Origin: Ensifer sp. BR816
GTDB lineage: Bacteria; Pseudomonadota; Alphaproteobacteria; Rhizobiales; Rhizobiaceae
Assembly: GCF_000378985.1 (NCBI RefSeq)
Contig: NZ_KB905370.1
Coordinates: 5,685,513 to 5,749,512 of the forward strand
Reading direction: 5' to 3'
Length of the DNA stretch: 64,000 nucleotides
Below, one piece after another: positions 32,903 through 41,649 of the stretch (its first letter is position 1; each line of letters opens with the position of its first letter). The notes under the pieces were generated by a model. It worked only from the letters and a program-made list of their open reading frames with translations, was not told where the DNA came from and did no database searches. Position numbers and translations under genes: made by a program.

Positions 32903-33877
32903 CTATTCGGCTGCAATTGCGACGGGCATATGACCCGCCAGATATTTCTCCGCCTCGAGCGCCGCCATGCAGCCCATGCCGGCGGCGGTGACCGCCTGGC
33001 GATAGATGTCGTCGGTGACGTCGCCGGCCGCAAAGACCCCGGCGACATCGGTCGCGGTGGAGTCCGGCGCCGTCCAGAGATAGCCGTTCGGCTTCTGGCG
33101 CAGCTTGCCCTTGAAGAGTTCCACGGCCGGCGCATGGCCGATGGCCACGAACACCCCATCGGCCGCCATTTCGGAAACAGCGCCGGTTTTCGTATTGCGC
33201 AGCTTCACACCGTTGACCGAGGCCGGCATCGGCGGCTTTGCCGGTGTGCCTAGATATTCGACCACCTCATGGTCCCAGACGATCTTGACGTTCGGCTTGG
33301 CGAACAGGCGTTCCTGCAGGATCTTTTCCGCCCGGAAGGCATCCCGGCGATGGACGACGGTGACCGTCTTGGCGAGATTCGAAAGATACAGCGCTTCCTC
33401 CACGGCGGAGTTGCCGCCGCCGACGACGATGACGTCCTTGTTGCGATAGAAGAAGCCGTCGCAGGTGGCGCAGGCGGAAACGCCGAAGCCCATGAAAGTC
33501 TGCTCCGTCTCGATTCCCAGCCACTTGGCCTTGGCTCCGGTCGCGATGATCAGCGCGTCGGCGGTCCATTCGGTGCCGCTGTCCGTGTTGATGCGGAACG
33601 GGCGTACGGAAAGATCCACATCGGTGACGATGTCATTGACGATCTCGGCGCCGACATGCGTCGCCTGCTTCAGCATCTGCTCCATCATCCACGGGCCCTG
33701 GACCGGATCGGCATAGCCCGGATAGTTCTCCACATCCGTGGTGATCATCAGCTGGCCGCCTTGCTCCATGCCGGCGATGAGGACGGGCGAAAGCATGGCG
33801 CGGGCCGTATAGATCGCTGCGGTGTAGCCGGCAGGGCCGGAGCCGATGATCAGCACTTTGGTGTGGCGGGCAGTCAT
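32903..33877 (-). CDS. trxB: Thioredoxin reductase
   Basis: A 324-aa NADPH- and FAD-dependent reductase that recycles thioredoxin. The FAD site is IIGSGPAGYTAA, the redox pair is in SACATCDGFF, the NADPH site is VVGGGNSAVEEA and a second FAD motif is GVFAAGDVTD. The start follows AAGGACC. lsrB lies 112 nt downstream on the same strand, linking the thiol-redox enzyme with a cysteine-based regulator. Confidence 0.95.
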   Translation of the reverse strand: MTARHTKVLIIGSGPAGYTAAIYTARAMLSPVLIAGMEQGGQLMITTDVENYPGYADPVQGPWMMEQMLKQATHVGAEIVNDIVTDVDLSVRPFRINTDSGTEWTADALIIATGAKAKWLGIETEQTFMGFGVSACATCDGFFYRNKDVIVVGGGNSAVEEALYLSNLAKTVTVVHRRDAFRAEKILQERLFAKPNVKIVWDHEVVEYLGTPAKPPMPASVNGVKLRNTKTGAVSEMAADGVFVAIGHAPAVELFKGKLRQKPNGYLWTAPDSTATDVAGVFAAGDVTDDIYRQAVTAAGMGCMAALEAEKYLAGHMPVAIAAE

Positions 33878-34281
33878 GCTTTGGTCCTTATCTCGCCGGA
33901 CGGCGGCTGGCGGTGTCCGGTTTGGGTCGATGCTCGAAAAATATCGCCTTAGTTTAGGTATTCACAGCGCGCTCTTTCAAGGGCACCGCTGCTGATACAC
34001 ACAAGTGGTTGCGTGCGCATCATGAAATTGGCACCAGATCGGGCATTTTTGCATCGTTTCTGATGCAGAATGGACGGTCGAGCGGGCAGAGGCGCCTGGC
34101 CGCCGCACTTGGCTGAAAGGTTTTTGTGCACGCAACGCGCCGCACTCTCGTTCAGGGACGCAGTTAGTGCTACCCACAGGGTAAGAATATCGCCTCGGCG
34201 TGACCGGCTTTCCTCTTAGGATGACGTCGCGCGAGAAGGGGGACCACCTGCTGCGGGGTCCATGAAAACGGGGATTGGCAA
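33878..34281. other. Intergenic region between divergent trxB and the Lrp-type gene
   Basis: About 400 nt with no gene-like frame. One small inverted repeat TGCATC-GTTTCT-GATGCA lies at 34050-34067. It presumably holds promoters for both genes, but I see no confident hexamer pair. Confidence 0.4.
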
Positions 34282-34752
34282 ATGGTCTTACGCGTCGACC
34301 TCGATGCAATCGACATGAAAATCCTGCGCGAGTTGCAGGGCAACGGCCGCATGACGAATGTGGAATTGGCCGAGCGCGTGGGCATCTCGGCGCCGCCGTG
34401 CCTGCGCCGCGTTCGCAAACTCGAGGAGGCGGGGGTCATCCGGGGCTACCGTGCGCTCCTGAATGCCTCCGCACTCGGCTACGATCTCGTTGCCTTTTGC
34501 ATGGTCGGCCTGAAGCATCAATCTGACGCCAATCTCAAGGCCTTTGCCGCCCGGACCGCCTCATGGCCCCTCGTCCGCGAGGCCTGGATGGTCTCGGGCG
34601 AATCGGATTTTCTGCTTCAGTGCGTCGCCGAGAACCTTGCGGCCTTTCAGGATTTCGTTATTGAAGAGCTCACTGCGACCGACAATGTCGATACAGTACG
34701 GACGATGCTGACGATCCGCCAAGTGAAGGACGCCTGCCAGGTGGAGATTTAG
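34282..34752 (+). CDS. Lrp/AsnC-family transcriptional regulator
   Basis: A 156-aa regulator with an N-terminal helix-turn-helix (LDAIDMKILRELQ; NVELAERVGISAPP) and a C-terminal RAM ligand-binding domain (SGESDFLL; VRTMLTIRQVK). It responds to amino acids in characterised relatives. Divergent from trxB, the same pairing seen for lrp and trxB in E. coli, and placed just upstream of the LPS genes as described for the S. meliloti lps region. Start ATG 34282 after GGGGATTGG. Confidence 0.9.
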   Translation: MVLRVDLDAIDMKILRELQGNGRMTNVELAERVGISAPPCLRRVRKLEEAGVIRGYRALLNASALGYDLVAFCMVGLKHQSDANLKAFAARTASWPLVREAWMVSGESDFLLQCVAENLAAFQDFVIEELTATDNVDTVRTMLTIRQVKDACQVEI

Positions 34753-34861
34753 CGAAGCATCGCCGTTGCCATTCAATCGGGGCGAACTGGGCAGCAGAAC
34801 CTTGACACTTGCCGGACAAGAGCCTTTTCGCGCAACGCAAGCGGCCGGTCAGAAGAGCTCC

Positions 34862-35674
34862 ATGACGCCAAAGCTCCCGCTTTCCGCTTTCATCATCTGC
34901 TTGAACGAAGAGGCCTATCTCGGCAATTGCATCGAAAGTCTCGATCAATGTGCCGAGATCGTGGTCGTTGACTCCGGCTCGACCGATGGAACGGCGGCAC
35001 TGGTGCAATCCTATGTCGACAAGGGCTGGCCCATCCGGTTCATGCATGAACCGTGGCGTGGCTATGCCGGGCAGAAGCAATTCGCCCTGGAGCAGTGCAG
35101 TCAGCCCTGGTGCTTCAATATCGACGCGGACGAGCGGTTCGACGAACCGCTCAAGGCCCTCCTGCCTTCGCTCTTGAATGCCCCGTCCGACATCGTCGGC
35201 TGGCGGGTGGCGCGCCGTCCCTATCTGATCGGCTACGGCTACACGCCCGAAAAGGTGCACGAACGGCGCAATCTACGCCTGATCCGCAACGGGTGCGGCC
35301 GCTACGACCTTGACCAGAAGGTGCACGAAGGGATCGTCCCGGAAGGCAAGGTGGACGCGGCCCGAACGGGCAGCCTGCTGCACTACCGGCCGCTGATCAT
35401 CGACGAGCAGATCCTCAAGGAAAACAAGTATTCGACGCTGAAAGCGGATCAGCAGTTCGCCGAGGGCAAGGCGGTGCGCCCCTATAAGATGCTATTTGGC
35501 CCGCCGCTCTATTTCTACCGGCTCTACTTCCGCAATGGTCTCTGGCGCTGCGGCTTCCCGGGTTTCATCGAAGCCATGACCGGCTCGGTCTACGCGTTCC
35601 TGACCGCCGCCAAGGTCTATCAGCGGCACGCGTTGAAGGCCCGGCCGAACGTCGACGACGCGCTCTCCCGTTAA
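34862..35674 (+). CDS. lpsC: LPS core glycosyltransferase, family GT2
   Basis: A 270-aa GT2 enzyme of the WaaE/KdtX type that adds a hexose to the LPS core at the cytoplasmic face. It shows the nucleotide-sugar fold start FIICLNEEAYL, the VVDSGSTDGT motif and NIDADERFD (DXD-like). ATG 34862 follows AGAAGAG; the frame upstream overlaps the Lrp gene's 3' region. lpsD follows after 20 nt. The symbol is assigned by analogy with the S. meliloti lpsBEDC cluster. Confidence 0.82.
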   Translation: MTPKLPLSAFIICLNEEAYLGNCIESLDQCAEIVVVDSGSTDGTAALVQSYVDKGWPIRFMHEPWRGYAGQKQFALEQCSQPWCFNIDADERFDEPLKALLPSLLNAPSDIVGWRVARRPYLIGYGYTPEKVHERRNLRLIRNGCGRYDLDQKVHEGIVPEGKVDAARTGSLLHYRPLIIDEQILKENKYSTLKADQQFAEGKAVRPYKMLFGPPLYFYRLYFRNGLWRCGFPGFIEAMTGSVYAFLTAAKVYQRHALKARPNVDDALSR

Positions 35675-35694
35675 GTGCCTGGAAAAGGTGACGT

Positions 35695-36726
35695 ATGAAA
35701 GTCATGCATATACATTTCGGCAAGGAGGGCGGCGCCGAGCGTTTCTTCGTGAACCTGGTCAACGCCCTGCATGACAGGGGCGTCGAGCAGCGCGTGCTGG
35801 TCCGGCCCGGGCGCAGCTGGCGTGGCGAAATCGAGGGCAGCGCAAAGGTCTACGAAGGCGTCTTCCGCCGCATTTCGCTTTCGCGTTTCTTGCTGCGGTG
35901 GCGGATGTCGCGGATCCTTCGGGAATTCCGGCCGGACGTGATCATGGCCTGGCAGTTGCGCGCCAGCCGCTTCATGCCCGCCTACAAGGATGCCTTCCGC
36001 ATTTCTCGTCTCGGCGACTATCCGGAGCATCTCGGCTACTACGCCAATGTCGAGACATTGGTCTGCATCACGCCGGATATCGCCGCCAAGGTTCGCGAAT
36101 TCGGCTGGCGCGGCGATATCGAGGTGATCGCCAATTTCACCCGTGCGACGCCGGTCGCCCCGGTCGCGCGCTCCGACATGCAAACACCCGACGACGCCTT
36201 CGTCGTCGTCGGCATGGGCCGTTTCGCCAAGCGCAAGGGCTTCGACGGGGTGCTGCGTGCCGTCCAGAAGATCGACGGCGCCTATCTATGGCTCGTCGGC
36301 GACGGCCCTGAACGCGAAGCTCTGGAACGGTTGGCGGACGAACTCGGCATCCGCGATCGGGTGCGCTTTCCAGGGTGGCAGACGAACGCCTATGGCTACC
36401 TCGCCGCCGGCGATTTGTTCGTCATCAATTCCTCTCACGAGCCCCTCGGCAATGTCTGCTTCGAGGGCTGGGGTGCCGGAAAACCGACGGTGTCATCGAG
36501 AGCCGAGGGGCCATCCTGGGTAATGACGCACGAGCGCGACGCGCTGATGGTCGATTGCGGCGACGACGACGGCCTCGCAAACGCGATCCGCAGGCTGCGC
36601 GACGATCCCGAGTTGCGCGTAAGATTGAGTGAGGGCGGCCGCGAAACGCTGTCTACGCGCTTTTCCGAGGAGGCGATCACCGACGCTTATCTCGATCTCT
36701 TCGCAAGAGGTGCCGCTCGCCGATGA
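35695..36726 (+). CDS. lpsD: LPS core glycosyltransferase, family GT4 (LpsD)
   Basis: A 343-aa GT-B-fold glycosyltransferase. N terminus MKVMHIHFGKEGGAERFF; C-terminal donor-binding region with an E-x7-E motif (HEPLGNVCFE) and GAGKPTVSSRAEGP. Its stop overlaps the lpsE start by four bases (ATGA). It is clearly paralogous to lpsE along the whole length, pointing to a tandem duplication. The donor sugar is not determinable from sequence. Confidence 0.82.
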   Translation: MKVMHIHFGKEGGAERFFVNLVNALHDRGVEQRVLVRPGRSWRGEIEGSAKVYEGVFRRISLSRFLLRWRMSRILREFRPDVIMAWQLRASRFMPAYKDAFRISRLGDYPEHLGYYANVETLVCITPDIAAKVREFGWRGDIEVIANFTRATPVAPVARSDMQTPDDAFVVVGMGRFAKRKGFDGVLRAVQKIDGAYLWLVGDGPEREALERLADELGIRDRVRFPGWQTNAYGYLAAGDLFVINSSHEPLGNVCFEGWGAGKPTVSSRAEGPSWVMTHERDALMVDCGDDDGLANAIRRLRDDPELRVRLSEGGRETLSTRFSEEAITDAYLDLFARGAARR

Positions 36727-37748
36727 AAGTCATACACTTCCACTTCGGCAAGGACGGCGGCGCGGAACGCTTTTTCGTCCATCTCGTCAACGCGCTTGCC
36801 GAACGCGGCGTCGAGCAGAAATCGGTGATCCGCCCCGACCGTCTCTGGCGCTCCGAAATCGAGGGCGCGACGAAGATAACGGAAAGCCATTTCCGGAACC
36901 TGTCGCTGGACCGTCTTCTGCTGCCGCGCAGGGTGATGCACATGGCACGGCGCGACAGGCCGGACGCCCTGATGGCCTGGGCGCCGCGCGCCAGTCAATT
37001 GATGCCGCCCTATAAGGGGTGCATCAAGATTTCCCGGCTCGGCGACTATCCGCCACGCCTGGACTATTTCCGCAACACGGATTGCCTCGTCTGCAATACG
37101 CCGGGGATTGCCGAGCATGTCCGCGCGCTCGGCTGGAAGCGCGATGTCGAAGTCATCTCGAACTTCACCAGCACCGAACGCGTGGCGCCGATCAGCCGGG
37201 CGGTGCTCGACACGCCGGCGGACGCGCCGGTCGTCATGTCGATGGGCCGTTTTGTGGAGCGCAAAGGCTTCCATACATTGATCGAGGCGGTCGCCAACGT
37301 GCCCGGCGTTTACCTCTGGCTGCTCGGCGATGGCGAGGAACGGGACAACCTCGACAAGCTTGCAACCGATCTCGGCGTCAGTCAGAGAATTCGCTTCGCC
37401 GGTTGGCAGAAGGACACGAGACCGTTCCTCGCAGCGGCCGACATCTTCGTCATGGCGTCGAGCCACGAGCCGCTCGGCAACGTCATTCTGGAGGCCTGGG
37501 CCCAGGGAACGCCGGTCGTCTCCAGCCGATCCGAGGGACCGCAGTGGTTCATGCGTGACGGTGAAAACGGTCTGATGGCCGATATTGGTGATGCCCAAGG
37601 TTTCGCGCACGCAATCGAGCGGATCGCGAACGACCGCGACCTCGGATCTGCACTCGCCGAAAGCGGACATCAGACTTTGGTCAGCCAGTTCTCCAAGGCG
37701 GCGATCACCGATGCCTATCTGAGGCTGTTCGCCTCGAAGCGCCCCTAA
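36723..37748 (+). CDS. lpsE: LPS core glycosyltransferase, family GT4 (LpsE)
   Basis: A 341-aa GT4 enzyme starting MKVIHFHFGKDGGAERFF, near-identical there to LpsD, with E-x7-E in HEPLGNVILE and GTPVVSSRSEGPQW. Translationally coupled to lpsD. Its stop lies one base from the convergent lpsB stop, so lpsC-D-E and lpsB meet tail to tail with no terminator space. Confidence 0.82.
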   Translation: MKVIHFHFGKDGGAERFFVHLVNALAERGVEQKSVIRPDRLWRSEIEGATKITESHFRNLSLDRLLLPRRVMHMARRDRPDALMAWAPRASQLMPPYKGCIKISRLGDYPPRLDYFRNTDCLVCNTPGIAEHVRALGWKRDVEVISNFTSTERVAPISRAVLDTPADAPVVMSMGRFVERKGFHTLIEAVANVPGVYLWLLGDGEERDNLDKLATDLGVSQRIRFAGWQKDTRPFLAAADIFVMASSHEPLGNVILEAWAQGTPVVSSRSEGPQWFMRDGENGLMADIGDAQGFAHAIERIANDRDLGSALAESGHQTLVSQFSKAAITDAYLRLFASKRP

Positions 37749-37749
37749 G

Positions 37750-38805
37750 TCAGCGCATAAGGCCGTCGTAGATCGCACCGATTGCCCGCGCTTCACTCTC
37801 GATGGCGAAATCCCTTGAGGTGCGCGCCAGACCGTTTGCGCCGGCAGCCGCAAGTCGCGCCGGGTCGTCCATGAATGTCGCGGCGCCCTCGACCATTGCT
37901 TCGAGGTTGGCGGCCAGAATGATAAGCCCGGTCTCGTCCGGCCCTTCGGCAATCAATTCGGAGAAGGCGCCGACGTCGCTCGCCACGACCGGCACGCCGC
38001 TCGCCATGGCCTCGAGCGGTGTCAGGCCGAAGCCCTCCCATCTCTGTGGTGCGATAAAGAGATCGAGGGCGCGGTACCAATCGGGAATATTGGTGTGCTC
38101 GCCGACAAACAGTATGCGGTCGGTAAGCCCAGCCTTGACGACGCGATCCTTCAATTCAGCCTCGAAGTCGAGGTGAGGGCCGGTAGCGCGTCCGGCGACG
38201 ATCGCGCCCCATTCGGGTCGGCTAGGCAAGAGGGCAATCATGCTGTCGACGAAAAGGTCGGTTCCCTTCTGATGGCGGACACGGCCGAAGCACCCGACAT
38301 ATTTCCTCGAGGGATCGAGTTCGAGTGCGCGTTTCGCCGCCGTCTTGTCGACCGGCGGTCGGAAGCGTTTCGTGTCGATCCCGTGCAGGATGACGGTGTT
38401 CGGAACCTCCAGATAGGCGGCTGTTTTGGCGCTCGTGGCAATCACCGCGTCCATCCGGCCGATGAGGAACTTGCTCCAGCCGGTATGCCGCCGCTGCGAG
38501 GCGGAGGTGAAGACGACCCGGATCTTCATGCGCAGCAGATCACGCAGAAGGATTGCCGGCAGCATTTCGACATTGCGGCGCGCATGCCAGACGCGGCAGC
38601 GGCGGCCCGGCGGCTTCCGCCAGAGGTGGATCAGGTCGCGGAACCGGACCGACGGCAAGCTCTCGGGAAGCCCGGGTCCGAGGACCGCGATCTTCTGCCC
38701 AAGGTTGCACTGAACGGGAACAAGCTGGATGATCGTCGAAGTGACGCCGGAGAGACGCCGCTTGAAATTGGGCGCAATAACCTCGATGTCCCGGATATCG
38801 GCCAC
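37750..38805 (-). CDS. lpsB: LPS core glycosyltransferase LpsB (GT4)
   Basis: A 351-aa GT4 enzyme; S. meliloti LpsB, a core mannosyltransferase needed for normal LPS and symbiosis, has the same length (recalled). It has GRVRHQKGTDLF and the E-x7-E motif EGFGLTPLE, with GVPVVASDVGAF after it. The start is GTG 38805 preceded by AAGGAG at 9 nt. It is downstream of greA on the same strand, 137 nt away. Confidence 0.85.
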   Translation of the reverse strand: MADIRDIEVIAPNFKRRLSGVTSTIIQLVPVQCNLGQKIAVLGPGLPESLPSVRFRDLIHLWRKPPGRRCRVWHARRNVEMLPAILLRDLLRMKIRVVFTSASQRRHTGWSKFLIGRMDAVIATSAKTAAYLEVPNTVILHGIDTKRFRPPVDKTAAKRALELDPSRKYVGCFGRVRHQKGTDLFVDSMIALLPSRPEWGAIVAGRATGPHLDFEAELKDRVVKAGLTDRILFVGEHTNIPDWYRALDLFIAPQRWEGFGLTPLEAMASGVPVVASDVGAFSELIAEGPDETGLIILAANLEAMVEGAATFMDDPARLAAAGANGLARTSRDFAIESEARAIGAIYDGLMR

Positions 38806-38942
38806 GTGAGCGCTCTCCTTGCGCCGCTAGCAATCAGGTGTGGGGAAGCGGAGCCGGTCGAATGCCGCGCCCCGTACGAGGCGGGCGGGGCCGTGGTCAT
38901 GCCCCACCGCCCTTCCGTGTTTTGGCTGCTGGATTCGGGCGA

Positions 38943-39419
38943 TCAGCCCCATTGAACGGCGAGGATTTCGTATGCCTTTGAACCACCCGGGGCGTTCACT
39001 TCGATGGAATCTCCGACCTCCTTGCCGATCAATGCGCGGGCAATCGGAGAGGAGATGGAAATGCGGCCGGCCTTAACGTCGGCTTCCTGGTCGCCAACGA
39101 TCTGGTAGGTCTTTTCCTCCTCGGTGTCCTCGTCTACGAGTCTCACGCGCGCACCGAACTTGATCTTCGAGCCGGACATCTTCGAAAGATCGATGACCTC
39201 CGCCCGGGCGATCAGGTCCTCGAGCTCGGAGACCCGACCCTCATTGTGGCTTTGCGCCTCCTTGGCGGCATGATATTCGGCATTTTCCGACAAATCCCCA
39301 TGGGCACGCGCCTCGGCGATCGCTTCGATGATTCGCGGGCGTTCTTCCTGCTGGCGCCAGCGCAGCTCCTCCTGCAGATTGGCGAAACCACCCTGGGTCA
39401 TCGGAACCTTGTCGACCAT
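38943..39419 (-). CDS. greA: Transcript cleavage factor GreA
   Basis: A 158-aa GreA that rescues backtracked RNA polymerase. The N-terminal coiled coil carries the catalytic acidic tip ([17 protein letters not shown]). The C-terminal FKBP-like domain includes [11 protein letters not shown] and ends [11 protein letters not shown] 39419 follows AAAGGAC. The leader holds a stable hairpin next to the ribosome site and, further upstream, an intrinsic terminator, so expression may be set by attenuation. Confidence 0.95.
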   Translation of the reverse strand: MVDKVPMTQGGFANLQEELRWRQQEERPRIIEAIAEARAHGDLSENAEYHAAKEAQSHNEGRVSELEDLIARAEVIDLSKMSGSKIKFGARVRLVDEDTEEEKTYQIVGDQEADVKAGRISISSPIARALIGKEVGDSIEVNAPGGSKAYEILAVQWG

Positions 39420-39442
39420 TTCATTGTCCTTTATCAAGCGCG

Positions 39443-39466
39443 CGGCGCCGCCTCCCGGCGGCGCCG
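39443..39466 (-). promoter_or_regulatory. Stable hairpin in the greA leader
   Basis: CGGCGCCGCC and GGCGGCGCCG, a perfect 10-bp stem with a 4-nt loop, 24 nt upstream of the greA ATG. It may act as an antiterminator partner or limit translation. Confidence 0.5.
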
Positions 39467-39469
39467 ACG

Positions 39470-39509
39470 CAAAAGAAAACGGTTCCCGGAGCGAAAGCAC
39501 CGGAACCGT
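39470..39509 (-). terminator. Intrinsic terminator inside the greA leader
   Basis: On the minus strand ACGGTTCCGG pairs with CCGGGAACCGT (one bulged base) around a 10-nt loop and is followed by TTTTCTTTTG. A -10-like TTATAA lies at 39536-39531, putting the transcript start near 39524. Terminated RNA would be about 55 nt. No other minus-strand gene lies upstream. Confidence 0.65.
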
Positions 39510-39709
39510 CCAAAAACATCCGAACCGTTCTTATAACAGAAACGGAAGCGCGAAAGCCAGATTTTTCGCGACGGCCACGGCTGCCGAAGGCGGCGTGCGG
39601 CGTCGAGCTTCTCCAAAATATTCGGTCACTTGCAAAAAGCCCCTTTACCTCAACGGCACTTGAGGTTGTATCAGTTCAGGTTCCATGAACAAGCGATCGG
39701 AACCAATCT

Positions 39710-41170
39710 ATGAGTGTAGTCGAAGAGGGAGCAGGGACCGCCAGCGTGACTCTGCGCGGAGACGGTCAGGGACACGGCGAAGGCGAGGGCCGCTGGAGCG
39801 AATTGTTGCGAAGGGATCATCTCGCTGCGACCGTGACACTGTGCCTTGGCGTCGCGCTGTTTGCCTTCAACGAGTTCTTCATTTCGACGGCCCTGCCGAC
39901 GGCCGTCGAGGAATTCGGCGGGGCGGCGCTATTGTCCTGGGCCTTCACGCTCTATCTCGTCTTCGCCATCATCGGCGGCGCCCTGGCGGCCAATCAGAAA
40001 GCCAGGTTCGGCGCGCGCAATACGCTGATCGCTGCGGCACTCGTCTTCGCCACCGGCACCGCCATCGCGACGTTCGCGACCGGCATGCCGCAAGTGCTCG
40101 CAGGCAGGCTGCTGCAAGGGCTGGGCGAGGGGATCATCGCCGGAGTTTGCTATGCACTGATACCCGAGCTTTTCCCACCGCGCCTCGTACCGAAGGTGTT
40201 CGGGGCAGAGGCAATCGTCTGGGCCTCGGCGGCCTTTGGCGGCCCGCTGATCTCCGGGGCTCTCACCGAGCACTGGTCCTGGCGCGCCGCCTTCTTCGTC
40301 AACATCCCGGCGGTCGCAATCTTCATAGCGCTCGTCATCGCAATCGTCGGTCCGCCGAAGGCAGGCAAGGGGTCGGCAGGCGCGGTTCCCGTGCTGCGAC
40401 TTTTCGCTTTCGGCCTGGGCATCTTGCTGATCTCGCTCTCGAACACGGCAGGGAACGGCTATCTGATGGCTGTCTTGCTCGTACTGGCGCAAGCCGTCTT
40501 CATCGCTGCGATCCGATCCGATCGCAGGTCGCCGAATTCCATTCTGCCGTATGGTGCTTTCTCGATCCGCACTCCGCTCGGCACAGGACTCTGGGTCATT
40601 CTGTTGATGCCGCTCGCCCAGGCGGCGGGCTCCGTCTATCTCGTCTATACCATGCAGCAGCTGTGGGACTTCGGACCGACCGCTGCCGGTTTTTCCAGCG
40701 CCCTGATGGCCATGTCCTGGAGCGGCACGGCAATCCTTGTCGCCAGCCTGCCCTCGCATGCATTTCGCGTTCGTCTGATGTGGACGGGGCCGCTGATCCT
40801 CTGCATCGGTCTCGTCGGACTGGCGCTGGCCGTCGGCAGCGGTGAATATCGCCTCGTGTTCGTCGGGCAGGTCGCTATCGGAACCGGTTTCGGGGTGAGT
40901 TGGGGAACGCTCAGCCAGTTCCTGATGGATGTCTCGGCCAGAGAGGAACGCGACAGGACGTCGGCGCTGCTGCCGACGCTGCAATCGGCCGGCTACGCGA
41001 TCGGCGCTGCCACTTTCGGTGCAACTGCCAACGCGTTTGGCTTCGATGAGGGCGTCAGCCACCGTGTGCTGTCCTTGTCGCTGCTTGCCGTGTTTTCTCT
41101 GGCTTGCATCATTGCCGCCGCGTCGCTCTTCTTCGCCGTCAGGACTCTGCGCCTGCCGCCGCTCAAGTGA
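39710..41170 (+). CDS. MFS exporter (DHA2-like)
   Basis: A 486-aa polytopic membrane protein with 12-14 hydrophobic segments and a 35-residue charged N-terminal tail. The MFS loop between helices 2 and 3 is degenerate; GRLLQGLGEGIIAGVCYALI in helices 4-5 resembles the antiporter motif of drug exporters. The substrate is unknown. Its 3' end overlaps the convergent DUF6894 gene by 8 bp. Confidence 0.8.
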   Translation: MSVVEEGAGTASVTLRGDGQGHGEGEGRWSELLRRDHLAATVTLCLGVALFAFNEFFISTALPTAVEEFGGAALLSWAFTLYLVFAIIGGALAANQKARFGARNTLIAAALVFATGTAIATFATGMPQVLAGRLLQGLGEGIIAGVCYALIPELFPPRLVPKVFGAEAIVWASAAFGGPLISGALTEHWSWRAAFFVNIPAVAIFIALVIAIVGPPKAGKGSAGAVPVLRLFAFGLGILLISLSNTAGNGYLMAVLLVLAQAVFIAAIRSDRRSPNSILPYGAFSIRTPLGTGLWVILLMPLAQAAGSVYLVYTMQQLWDFGPTAAGFSSALMAMSWSGTAILVASLPSHAFRVRLMWTGPLILCIGLVGLALAVGSGEYRLVFVGQVAIGTGFGVSWGTLSQFLMDVSAREERDRTSALLPTLQSAGYAIGAATFGATANAFGFDEGVSHRVLSLSLLAVFSLACIIAAASLFFAVRTLRLPPLK

Positions 41171-41474
41171 GGGCTGCGGTCGCGGCCGACGGAACAGCAT
41201 TTTCGGGGTGGTCGCGGAGCAAGCCGGGACGGCCTCTGCCAATCAAGGCAAACTGCTCGCGGCCGCGACCCACGGACGGCGCAACGGTCGCGAGCAGTTT
41301 GCCCTCGCTCGAACGCACCTGCACCTTGAGCGATCCATAGTCGGCGTCACGGCCGATCTTGTCGGCGATACGCTGAGCGTAATAGAGCGCGGAACCGTCG
41401 TCGAAATGAGCGACGCCCTCCTCATCGAGGAAGCTGTCTTCACCCCAGCAAAGATCGAAAAAATATAGCCGCAT
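41163..41474 (-). CDS. DUF6894-type small protein
   Basis: A 103-aa protein beginning MRLYFFDLCWGEDSFLDEEG and then AYYAQ-like ALYYAQRIADKIG. This layout (short beta-rich start, acidic turn, A-x5-A-R helix) is typical of the small rhizobial DUF6894 family, of unknown function. ATG 41474 follows GCGAGGG. The C-terminal 35 residues are less conserved in look and overlap the MFS gene end. Confidence 0.65.
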   Translation of the reverse strand: MRLYFFDLCWGEDSFLDEEGVAHFDDGSALYYAQRIADKIGRDADYGSLKVQVRSSEGKLLATVAPSVGRGREQFALIGRGRPGLLRDHPENAVPSAATAALT

Positions 41475-41649
41475 GCCCTCGCCCCCGGAGAGCGCGTCGC
41501 CGTCCCATTCGGCCTCGCTGCTCACGGGGATCAGAGAACCACGTCGCATCCGAATGAAGCCTGAACCTGACGTTCAGGTAGCATTCAGGAGCAGGGCGGC
41601 AATGCACGAGATGGCGCCCCCGGGAAAAACCGGGTGCGCCTGGGCGACG

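Noticed and set aside
32803..33159. N-terminal extension of lsrB through trxB
   Set aside because: The open frame overlaps trxB on the same strand in another phase and yields Arg/Pro-rich sequence; the helix-turn-helix start is at 32790 or 32802.
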